Positions 1-5,471 are shown, numbered from the stretch's first letter. The stretch is 5,829 bases of DNA from Planctomycetaceae bacterium (GCA_015493185.1 WGDQ01000999.1:1-5829); one strand, 5' to 3'. The notes: generated from the letters alone by a model not told the origin. A program made the numbers and translations.

Positions 1-21
1 GCCGCGAACAGCCGTTGCGGG

Positions 22-39
22 AAAAACCGAGCGAAGCTC
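22..39 (-). terminator. weak candidate terminator of pyruvate kinase transcript
   Basis: Read on the minus strand, a 4-bp stem GAGC/GCTC with a 3-nt loop (29-39) is followed after two G residues by five T (22-26). It lies about 95 nt beyond the pyruvate kinase stop codon. A larger alternative hairpin, GCTCC/GGAGC (36-40 with 50-54), overlaps it. The stem is short and the T-run is only five, so this is a guess based on position and shape. The stretch 1-133 holds no other supportable feature. Confidence 0.25.
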
Positions 40-133
40 CCTGGTAGCCGGAGCAGTTGTTGCCCTGCTCGTCCGAGCTATGGCAAGCGGCACCGCTTCG
101 AACAATACCGCAGCACCTTTCGCTGCGCGCTGC

Positions 134-1579
134 TCAAGGCACTTCGTGAATGAGCACCTGATTGTGGCCGCTGGGCAACAGGCCACTGCCTTCGAGCACA
201 ATCAGGCGGTCGCCCGGTTGCACGAATCCTTGTTCGCGTCCCCACTGCTCGATGAATTTCGGCAATTCGCCCGCCTGATCGATCGGCGCACCGGCCAGCG
301 GCACCACACCCCACATCAGGCACATTCGCCTCAGCGTCGCTTCCGAACTGCTAACGCCAACGGTGGGCACAAGATTGCGGCGTTTTGAAAGTGCCAAGGC
401 GGTGGCGCCCGTGCGGCTGGCCACAATGATCATTCGGGCGTCGAGGTTTCGGGCAAGGTCTCCGGCGGCTCGAACCACGGCGTGCGTCACGGGCTTCAGC
501 CCTTCGGGCAAAATCGCGGGTTCGGCCAACCGGCGCGTGGTTGCCAATAGCGGCTCGGTGGCGCGGGCGATTCGGCCCATCATTTCCACCGCCTCGCACG
601 GATATTGCCCGATCGCCGTTTCTCCCGAAAGCATGCAGGCATCTGAACCATCGAGAATCGCATTGGCCACGTCGGTGGTTTCGGCCCGTGTGGGGCGTGG
701 ATTCCACTGCATGCTATCCAGCATTTGCGTGGCCGTGATCACGGGTTTCTGGTGCTGATGGGCCGTGCCTATGATACGTTTTTGCACAACGGGCACCTCG
801 GCCGGGTCGATTTCGACTCCCAAGTCGCCACGGGCCACCATCAGGCCATCAGCGGCGTCCACGATCGCCTCGAGCTGTTCGACGGCCTCGGGCTTTTCGA
901 TCTTCGCAATCACGGCCGGTGGATTGCGATGTGTGTGCAGAAAAGCCGCAAGCGTGTGAACGTCGCCCGCTGTGCGCACGAAACTGAGCCCGATGAAGTC
1001 GGCCCCACGGTCGGCAGCCCACGCGGCGTATTTCTGATCCGCAGGGGTCATTGATGGCAAGCTGATCTTGACGCCCGGCAGATTCACGCCTTGTCGGCTG
1101 CGGACCGTGCCCGGTTGAACGACGCGGCATACGGCAGCGTCGGTCTCAAGCGATTCGACGATCAACGATGCCGTGCCGTCGGCCAGCATGATGCGATCGC
1201 CCACGGTGAGCTCGTCGATCAGCTTCGGGTAGTTGGTCACGAGCGTGTGCTCGTCGGAAGACGTTTCGCCGCGGACGAACCGCACGATTTCGCCCTCTCG
1301 CAAGTGCACTTCGTCGTTGGGCAATTGGCCCAAGCGGATCTTCGGCCCTGCCAGATCGACCAGAATGCCCAGAGGCCGCCCGATGCGCCGGCTCACGCGA
1401 CGAATCGCATCGAACGCTTCATCGTGCTCTTGAGAAGTGCCGTGTGCTGTGTTGATTCGGAAAACGTCGACACCGGCTTCAGCCAGCTTCAAGAGCCCTT
1501 CTTCGCCGGCACAGGCTGGCCCTACCGTGGCGACGATTTTGGTCCGAACCTCGAAAAGTATTCGTTTGCGCCGTACCAT
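134..1579 (-). CDS. pyk: pyruvate kinase, K+-independent type
   Basis: Cytoplasmic enzyme of lower glycolysis that transfers phosphate from phosphoenolpyruvate to ADP, giving pyruvate and ATP. From the ATG at 1577-1579 it has 481 residues, close to the usual 470-480. The order is standard: N-terminal TKIVATVGPA (13-22), first half of the barrel, a B domain (about 85-168), the signature AVIAKIEKPEAVE (222-234) with catalytic Lys226 and Mg-binding Glu228, VARGDLGVE with Asp252, then TATQMLDSM and PRPTRAETTDVANAILDGSD, and a C-terminal allosteric domain (about 360-481). The frame is open upstream to another ATG at 1720, but those 47 extra residues resemble no part of the family, and the start used puts TKIVATVGPA near the N-terminus as is typical. 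A GGGG lies 10 nt before this ATG; there is no strong Shine-Dalgarno. The potassium-site residues are altered: DLAGPKIRL (75-83) replaces the K+-dependent DTKGPEIRT, and NTAHG replaces NFSHG. The gene appears monocistronic. Confidence 0.97.
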   Translation of the reverse strand: MVRRKRILFEVRTKIVATVGPACAGEEGLLKLAEAGVDVFRINTAHGTSQEHDEAFDAIRRVSRRIGRPLGILVDLAGPKIRLGQLPNDEVHLREGEIVRFVRGETSSDEHTLVTNYPKLIDELTVGDRIMLADGTASLIVESLETDAAVCRVVQPGTVRSRQGVNLPGVKISLPSMTPADQKYAAWAADRGADFIGLSFVRTAGDVHTLAAFLHTHRNPPAVIAKIEKPEAVEQLEAIVDAADGLMVARGDLGVEIDPAEVPVVQKRIIGTAHQHQKPVITATQMLDSMQWNPRPTRAETTDVANAILDGSDACMLSGETAIGQYPCEAVEMMGRIARATEPLLATTRRLAEPAILPEGLKPVTHAVVRAAGDLARNLDARMIIVASRTGATALALSKRRNLVPTVGVSSSEATLRRMCLMWGVVPLAGAPIDQAGELPKFIEQWGREQGFVQPGDRLIVLEGSGLLPSGHNQVLIHEVP

Positions 1580-1672
1580 GACTGAATTGCCCCAAGCTCG
1601 CGTGTCGTGCATGACCGCAGTTCGAAAAGGTGATTGCTGGCCTGCCACAGCCGCAAAAGCTCCGCTGATCTT

Positions 1673-1688
1673 TAGTTCTCTAGTTCTC
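1673..1688. repeat. perfect 8-bp tandem duplication upstream of pyk
   Basis: TAGTTCTC occurs twice back to back (1673-1680 and 1681-1688). On the pyruvate kinase strand it reads GAGAACTAGAGAACTA, about 95-110 nt before the chosen start. It could be a regulator site in the pyk promoter or chance; the sequence alone does not decide. Confidence 0.6.
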
Positions 1689-1936
1689 TTCGGCTCGCTG
1701 GACGACCTGGAGTCAGCCAATCGAAAGGCTTCTCAGTGCCGGCCAGCATCGAACCACCCGGTATGCGGTTCTCGTGCGGCATTTGACGGCCCACACTGTC
1801 CCGGCTGACAATCATGGCATGCTCCGGTGCTCAATACCCCCCAGCAGAGGCCGAGGGCGCGCCAAACCACGCCCACTCGTGGCAATTGGAACGATTGCAC
1901 CGACTAGAGCGAGCCCAGCCCGCGCCGCGCCATGCC

Positions 1937-1959
1937 AAAAAACGGCCTGCCAGCAGGCC
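1937..1959 (-). terminator. intrinsic terminator on the minus strand, no gene in front
   Basis: On the minus strand GGCCTGC (1959-1953) and GCAGGCC (1950-1944) form a perfect GC-rich stem around TG, in practice 6 bp with a CTGG tetraloop, followed by one G and six T (1942-1937). This is the standard shape of a Rho-independent terminator. It cannot serve pyruvate kinase, which starts 360 nt further on in the same direction, and no minus-strand gene is recognisable before it. It may end an unannotated small RNA or shield pyk from antisense transcription. Confidence 0.6.
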
Positions 1960-2039
1960 AGCCGATGCTGGTGTGCCGAGAAGCCGGGCGGACTCCCATC
2001 GGGCCGGCCGATGGCCCCAGCGGCCACGGAGCTGCTCCG
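1958..2039. repeat. cluster of three short hairpins
   Basis: Three perfect inverted repeats follow one another: CCAGC/GCTGG with a 4-nt loop (1958-1971, sharing two bases with the terminator stem), CCATCGG/CCGATGG with a 5-nt loop (1996-2014), and CGGAG/CTCCG with a 3-nt loop (2027-2039). GC-rich sequence makes short stems common, but three tight perfect stems in 82 bp directly before a terminator could be the body of a folded minus-strand RNA. Confidence 0.4.
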
Positions 2040-2073
2040 CAGCGCCTCCGATTCGGGGTGTCTCGTAAGTGAG

Positions 2074-2113
2074 CGGCAAACGCGAGTTTGCGGCCAGAAA
2101 CGCGGGTTTACGG
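2074..2113. promoter_or_regulatory. two tandem 20-bp dyad units, operator-like
   Basis: Two adjacent 20-bp units (2074-2093 and 2094-2113) match at 15 of 20 positions. Each contains AAAC-N4-GTTT with CGCG in its left half (AAACGCGAGTTT and AAACGCGGGTTT). In the first unit the dyad extends to GCAAAC/GTTTGC. A 20-bp period places both dyads on nearly the same face of the helix, as in tandem operators. They lie about 200 bp before the DUF6174-like gene and about 500 bp before pyk, so either could be the target. Function is inferred from symmetry and spacing only. Confidence 0.45.
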
Positions 2114-2234
2114 CCCCGGTGGTCCGGCGCATCTTGACGTGAGCCAACGGTCCGAGAAATTCCGCCTACGTTGATTGTCTTTGTCGTCGGTTCATTTTTT
2201 TACTCCGATATTCTTTTTGATACCCCCGATACCT

Positions 2235-2257
2235 CGACACATCGATTTGAAGTGTCG
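2235..2257. repeat. 6-bp inverted repeat in leader of DUF6174-like gene
   Basis: CGACAC (2235-2240) and GTGTCG (2252-2257) form a perfect stem around an 11-nt loop, ending 58 bp before the start codon at 2316. It could be a leader hairpin or a dimer-binding site; no T-run follows, so it is not a terminator. Confidence 0.35.
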
Positions 2258-2315
2258 TCTGCCGCACAGAAAACAGAACGCCAAGTGGCTCCTTGCTGAA
2301 AAGAGATGGGGTCTT

Positions 2316-2942
2316 ATGTCGCACGAAGCAGATCAGCCGACCGGGGCACCCTCCGGTCAACGAATGAATCCGCCTTCTCAGCCAGAGGAGTCGACGGCCG
2401 CGGCTGAAGCTCAACGATCGTCGTCGAACCGTGTCCCACAATGGTCGGCCATGCGACTGGTGCTCGGCTTCACTCTCGGCGCCGTGATCGGTGGCGGCAT
2501 CTGGCTTGTGGTGCTCACACTCGTGTATCGCGATGCGATGCCGCCGCTAACACCTGAGCGTTTGGAACAGGCCCGTGCCCTCTGGGAAAAGAACGGCCCA
2601 GACAGCTACGAAATGGAGCTTGTGATTCAAGGGCGGCAACCGGGCACGGTCTTCATCGAGGTTCGCGACGATCAGGTTGTGCGCATGACACGAGACGGTC
2701 ACACGCCCCGACAGCGGCGCACTTGGGAGTACTGGCGCGTCGAGGGTCAGTTCGATACACTGGCACGCGATTTGCGATCGGCCGAGCAGCCCGACAAGGG
2801 GTTTGGTGCCCCGGCCGGAAGCCGCGTCATCTTACGGGCCGAGTTCGACAAAAAATACGGTTATCCTCGCCGCTATCGGCGAGTTGTTTCCGGCACCGAC
2901 CTGAACGTGGAGTGGAAGGTTACACGATTCACGCCTCACTAG
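2316..2942 (+). CDS. single-pass membrane protein, probable DUF6174-like domain
   Basis: Predicted 208-residue protein with three parts. Residues 1-43 are a hydrophilic, Pro/Ser/Ala/Glu-rich tail. A hydrophobic helix spans about 48-71 (LVLGFTLGAVIGGGIWLVVL) with arginines before it, suggesting the tail is cytoplasmic. Residues 80-208 form an extracytoplasmic domain. The layout of this domain (LEQARALWEKNGPDSYEMELVI, then a V-x-V-RDDQVV strand, and FDKKYGYPRRY with a charged C-terminal strand) resembles DUF6174, a family of unknown function. Members I recall often carry a Cys-x-Cys near the first strand, but this protein has no cysteine at all. The frame is open 47 codons further upstream to 2175; I chose the ATG at 2316 because AAGAG lies 10 nt before it and the upstream residues cover the AT-rich, promoter-like stretch. 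Family assignment is from memory of the pattern and is moderate; the coding call is stronger. Confidence 0.82.
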   Translation: MSHEADQPTGAPSGQRMNPPSQPEESTAAAEAQRSSSNRVPQWSAMRLVLGFTLGAVIGGGIWLVVLTLVYRDAMPPLTPERLEQARALWEKNGPDSYEMELVIQGRQPGTVFIEVRDDQVVRMTRDGHTPRQRRTWEYWRVEGQFDTLARDLRSAEQPDKGFGAPAGSRVILRAEFDKKYGYPRRYRRVVSGTDLNVEWKVTRFTPH

Positions 2943-3087
2943 GGTTGGTTTCGAAACATTGAAAGACGCTCGCATTTTCGACGACACGAACACCGAGAAG
3001 CCGCCCTTCAAACGTCTGGGAGAATTGCTCTGAAGCCGCTTCGAGCTGACGCGTGAGGTCGTCGAGCTGTCCATGTTCGCATCGCAA
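2929..3087 (-). CDS. possible short or decayed gene, convergent with DUF6174-like gene
   Basis: I do not recognise this. On the minus strand the frame ending at 2929 encodes, from a TTG at 3085-3087, 52 residues with a natural-looking amphipathic stretch (GQLDDLTRQLEAASEQFSQT, then FEGRLLGVRVVENASVFQCF). Hand-counted GC by codon position is about 71, 44 and 58 percent, the low second position expected of real coding DNA, and it contains no AGA, ATA or CTA codons. Upstream in the same frame the translation turns Arg-rich, while a neighbouring minus frame looks more protein-like (VGFERAVVDATGMDAIDNDV). This suggests either a gene broken by a frameshift near 3090 or a very short gene. No Shine-Dalgarno is visible. 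Its end overlaps the DUF6174-like gene by 14 bp, tail to tail. Confidence 0.22.
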   Translation of the reverse strand: MRCEHGQLDDLTRQLEAASEQFSQTFEGRLLGVRVVENASVFQCFETNPSEA

Positions 3088-3457
3088 GCCGGGCCCTTCG
3101 ATTCGATGCCCGCCCCGCTTGCCAACGTGCTGATATCTGCCGCGCTCTCGGATGCCTGTCGTACATCGTTGTCTATTGCATCCATCCCTGTTGCGTCGAC
3201 GACGGCTCGTTCGAAACCGACCGCGTGCGCGGCAAGAACGATCGCTTCGCCCCACGAGCGTGCCGCCCGATTCTGCCGTGGCGGTGGCTTGAGGGCGTCA
3301 TGCTGTGGCAGCGCGGGCGCCCGATCGTATTGCCGGTGGCCGCAACTCAGAAGGGGCGAGTGAGCCTTGCCGGTTTGGCCAGAGCGATGGTGAATGATTA
3401 CACTGGTTCCGTGAGACCGGTTATCGGGCTTCCGTCCACCGGTATCGAAGCCACGAT

Positions 3458-3482
3458 GCTTTGCCACGGTGTGCGGCAAAGC
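3458..3482. repeat. perfect 8-bp inverted repeat, 9-nt loop
   Basis: GCTTTGCC (3458-3465) and GGCAAAGC (3475-3482) are exact reverse complements around ACGGTGTGC. The hairpin ends just before the TGA (3486-3488) of the ambiguous plus-strand frame and about 220 bp before the oxidoreductase gene. No T-run follows on either strand, so it is not a standard intrinsic terminator; it may be a protein-binding dyad or a transcript 3' stem. Confidence 0.5.
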
Positions 3483-3654
3483 GGCTGATGCCTCCCGCGT
3501 TCCAAACCCATAGTCAGCCGGCCTGTGCGGCCGTTCGCAGTGGCTTGGTCATGATGCACCTGCGTTCCACCGATGCGCCTTGTGTCATGCAGCCTATCGT
3601 CGGCGAGAACGGCGAAACGTGCCGTTCAGCGGCTTCTCGCATACCCCATAGAAT

Positions 3655-3674
3655 TCCATCCATCTCCATCCATC
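3655..3674. repeat. perfect 10-bp tandem duplication before the oxidoreductase gene
   Basis: TCCATCCATC occurs twice back to back (3655-3664, 3665-3674), itself built of CCAT units, ending 30 bp before the ATG at 3705. It is probably within the 5' leader. A simple slippage product is the plainest explanation; copy-number variation could alter the leader. Confidence 0.75.
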
Positions 3675-3691
3675 CAAGACGTTTAACCGCT

Positions 3692-3697
3692 GAGGAG
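3692..3697 (+). promoter_or_regulatory. strong ribosome binding site
   Basis: GAGGAG lies 7 nt before the ATG at 3705 and fixes the start of the Gfo/Idh/MocA gene. It is the only strong Shine-Dalgarno in the window; the other genes have weak or no such signal. Confidence 0.82.
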
Positions 3698-3704
3698 TGT
3701 TGCG

Positions 3705-5021
3705 ATGTCAGCGCGTATTACAGAACGCCGTCGTTTCTTGAAGACTTCGGCTGGCGTCTTCGCCGGCTGCTTGGCTCCCCACTGGTTTGTCGGCGTGCAG
3801 ACAGCGAAGGCCGCGAATTATCGGGCAAAAAACGACCGTCCGATCATCGGGGCCATCGGGGTTGGTGGTCGTGGCACGACCATCGCCGGACAGGCACGTG
3901 CGTTCGGCGATCTGGTGGCCGTGTGCGATGCCGACCGCAAACATGCCGAAGCGGCTCGCGCACGTTTCGGCGGCAAGGCGGAAATCTACGACGACTACCG
4001 CAAGCTGCTCGATCGCAACGACATCGAGGCCGTAACCATCGGCACGCCGGATCACTGGCACACCGCCATTGCCATTGCTGCCATGAAAGCCGGTAAAGAC
4101 GTTTACTGCGAAAAGCCGCTGACGCTCACCATTCGCGAAGGGCAACAAATTCTGAAGGTGCTGAAGGAAACAGGGCGTGTTTTTCAGGTGGGCACGCAGC
4201 AGCGCAGCGACTGGCGATTTCGGTTGGCCTGCGAAATGGTGCGCAACGGTCGTATTGGCCGTGTGCGCAAAGTAACGGTGACGCTGCCCGAATCGACGCT
4301 TGAAGGTGGACCCTTTCCCACGCAACCCGTTCCGGAAGGGTTGAACTGGGACTATTGGCTGGGGCAGGCGCCCAAGGTCGATTACTGCCCCGAGCGTTGT
4401 CATCACACGTTTCGCTGGTGGTACGAGTACAGCGGCGGCGTGATGACCGACTGGGGGGCTCACCACATGGACATCTGCCACTGGGGACTGGGCGTTGAAG
4501 ATCGGGGCCCCTTGACCATCGACGCTCACGGCAAGTTGCCGAACATTCCCAACGGCTACAACACACCGAAATACTTTACGGTCGACATGCAATACCCTGG
4601 CGACGTGCACGTGCATGTCAATATCGGCGACAACGGCGTTTTATTCGAAGGCGACGCGGGCCGCTTGTTCGTCAATCGGCGCCGCATTTCCGGAAAGCCT
4701 GTCGAGGATCTCGTGGCCGAGCTTGGCAAATCGGCGATCAGCGAGTTGCGCGACATCGAACTTCCGGGTGCCAAGGTGAAGCTCTATCGTAGCAGCAACC
4801 ACATGGGCAACTTTTTCGATTGCATTCGTTCGCGGCAAACTCCGGTCTCAAACGTCGCAGCCCACCATCGAACCGTCAGTGCCTGTCACCTGGCAAATAT
4901 CTCACTGCGTTTGGGCCGCAAACTTCGCTGGGATGCCGAGAAAGAAGATTTCATCGGCGATAGCGAAGCCAGCAGCATGATTTCGCGCACACAGCGCGAG
5001 CCGTATTCGATCCACGTGTAA
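3705..5021 (+). CDS. Tat-exported Gfo/Idh/MocA family oxidoreductase
   Basis: A 438-residue NAD(P)-dependent oxidoreductase of the glucose-fructose oxidoreductase/inositol dehydrogenase/MocA family, members of which oxidise, reduce or epimerise sugars, inositols and related polyols. The N-terminus carries a twin-arginine signal, RRRFLK (8-13), then a hydrophobic stretch and a likely cleavage after AKA (34-36), so export in folded form is predicted. The Rossmann fold begins IGAIGVGGRG (48-57) with Asp75 ending the second strand, favouring NAD. TPDHWHTA (114-121) and CEKPLT (135-140), with the family's catalytic-type Lys137, follow. GLNWDYWLGQAP (212-223) and MTDWGAHHMDICHWGLG (247-263) are typical of the planctomycete/Bacteroidetes subgroup with its own C-terminal domain. 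MGNFFDCIRSRQTPVSNV and the tail are also typical, and length is normal, so the gene looks intact. The start is set by GAGGAG at 3692. Substrate cannot be told from sequence; related genes often sit beside sugar-degradation genes, none of which is in view. It appears to be transcribed alone. Confidence 0.96.
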   Translation: MSARITERRRFLKTSAGVFAGCLAPHWFVGVQTAKAANYRAKNDRPIIGAIGVGGRGTTIAGQARAFGDLVAVCDADRKHAEAARARFGGKAEIYDDYRKLLDRNDIEAVTIGTPDHWHTAIAIAAMKAGKDVYCEKPLTLTIREGQQILKVLKETGRVFQVGTQQRSDWRFRLACEMVRNGRIGRVRKVTVTLPESTLEGGPFPTQPVPEGLNWDYWLGQAPKVDYCPERCHHTFRWWYEYSGGVMTDWGAHHMDICHWGLGVEDRGPLTIDAHGKLPNIPNGYNTPKYFTVDMQYPGDVHVHVNIGDNGVLFEGDAGRLFVNRRRISGKPVEDLVAELGKSAISELRDIELPGAKVKLYRSSNHMGNFFDCIRSRQTPVSNVAAHHRTVSACHLANISLRLGRKLRWDAEKEDFIGDSEASSMISRTQREPYSIHV

Positions 5022-5471
5022 CGCTCTTGTCATAGCTAAAAGCGGCGAGTCTCTATTCCCGATCGCCCTGCCGAACAAACGGCTAGCAAAAGGCAGCCTC
5101 CGAATTCCTGGCTGCGACGCAGCACGGGCAATCTGTCGAAGAATTGGTTCGTCTTGTTGAAGAACTATTTCGTCGGCGGAGGGGTGGGAAAAAACGGCTG
5201 GTTCGAGCAGACCGGTCGTAGGCGGGGGAAGAGCATCTGCTGAGACCTGGCGAGATTGGCCTGAGCGGTGACCACTCGCAATCGGAGCCGCGTTTTTTCA
5301 ACGGGCCGCCAACTGCAGCATCGGATGCGTGAGGCGGGATGATTACCGCAATCGGCGCTGGCGGCGGCCTTTTTCGGGCTTCGGGAAAATTCGGTTTTCG
5401 GGCCGCCGTGCGGTTATCGATCGGCTGGGCTCGATCGCCAAGGCACACCTTTGTTGGCCGGTTTTTCAACG
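5022..5471. other. 450-bp intergenic region
   Basis: I see no convincing gene. A hairpin with one mismatch (CGCTCTT 5022-5028 with AAAAGCG 5038-5044) follows the oxidoreductase stop directly but lacks a T-run. A six-T run (5293-5298) has no strong stem before it. GAAGAATTGGTTCGTC (5138-5153) recurs at 5159-5174 with three mismatches, 21 bp apart. Two CGATCG palindromes (5418-5423, 5432-5437) lie 35-55 bp before the SDR gene. The plus-strand frame 5040-5244 is open but has no credible start. Open frames on the minus strand across 5083-5547 run into the SDR gene and are rejected. Confidence 0.5.
5362..5408 (+). promoter_or_regulatory. structured leader element upstream of SDR gene
   Basis: CGGCGGCC (5362-5369) and GGCCGCCG (5401-5408) can form an 8-bp outer stem. 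Inside, GAAAA (5385-5389) can pair with either TTTTC on its left (5371-5375) or TTTTC on its right (5395-5399), so two inner hairpins exclude each other. TTTTCGGGC occurs twice (5371-5379, 5395-5403). It ends 63 bp before the SDR start. Alternative pairing is what an attenuator or RNA switch needs, but no T-run follows and no known riboswitch class is recognised. Confidence 0.3.

Larger units (their letters stand above)
1580..2315. other. divergent intergenic region, hairpin-rich
   Basis: About 735 bp between the divergent pyruvate kinase and DUF6174-like genes, so it should hold both promoters. Several frames stay open across it on both strands, but their translations are rich in Arg, Pro, Ser and Ala, match no family I know and run through the hairpins, so I call no gene. 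The middle (1930-2115) is dense in inverted repeats, listed separately. The stretch 2158-2260 is clearly more AT-rich than its surroundings, with a run of seven T (2195-2201), and is the likeliest promoter and leader region of the plus-strand gene. A TTGACG at 2134-2139 resembles a -35 box but has no acceptable -10 at 17 bp. Confidence 0.6.
2943..3704. other. 760-bp region without a confident gene
   Basis: Frames stay open on both strands. The plus-strand frame 3057-3488 (144 codons) has GC by codon position near 64, 56 and 71 percent, weakly coding-like, but its first usable start is GTG at 3225 with no ribosome binding site, and the product (for example PILPWRWLEGVMLWQRGRPI) matches nothing I know. 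The minus frame opposite it is equally compatible with the composition. A perfect palindrome GTTTCGAAAC (2948-2957) follows the DUF6174-like stop, without a T-run. Decayed coding DNA or plain intergenic sequence are both possible. The last 200 bp should hold the promoter of the gene at 3705, but I could not identify its boxes. Confidence 0.5.

Noticed and set aside
1091..1585. 164-codon plus-strand frame opposite pyruvate kinase
   Set aside because: It is antisense to conserved kinase sequence and its translation has no recognisable motif; a by-product of codon bias.
1580..1720. N-terminal extension of pyruvate kinase by 47 residues to the ATG at 1720
   Set aside because: The extra residues match nothing in the family, there is no ribosome binding site at the upstream start, and the ATG at 1579 gives a normal N-terminus.
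1774..2147. Open frames of about 80-120 codons on both strands
   Set aside because: Arg/Pro/Ser/Ala-rich translations with no family resemblance that run straight through the terminator hairpin and the tandem dyads; better explained as non-coding structured DNA.
2134..2162. Sigma-70 promoter with -35 TTGACG
   Set aside because: At 17-bp spacing the -10 position reads AAATTC, which matches TATAAT at only one base; other spacings are no better.
2832..3479. 215-codon minus-strand frame as a complete gene
   Set aside because: It overlaps the end of the DUF6174-like gene by more than 100 bp and its last third looks out of frame compared with the neighbouring minus frame; kept only as a possible piece of a frameshifted gene.
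3461..4096. 211-codon plus-strand frame running into the oxidoreductase gene
   Set aside because: It is out of frame with the well-supported gene at 3705 and becomes Arg/Ser-rich inside it; it has no ribosome binding site.
3708..4616. 302-codon minus-strand frame opposite the Gfo/Idh/MocA gene
   Set aside because: Antisense to strongly conserved oxidoreductase sequence; His/Val/Ala-rich composition typical of the complement of GC-rich coding DNA.
5293..5298. Six-T run as a terminator for the oxidoreductase gene
   Set aside because: No compact GC stem precedes it; only GCGG/CCGC with a loop of about 19 nt, and it lies 270 bp after the stop.
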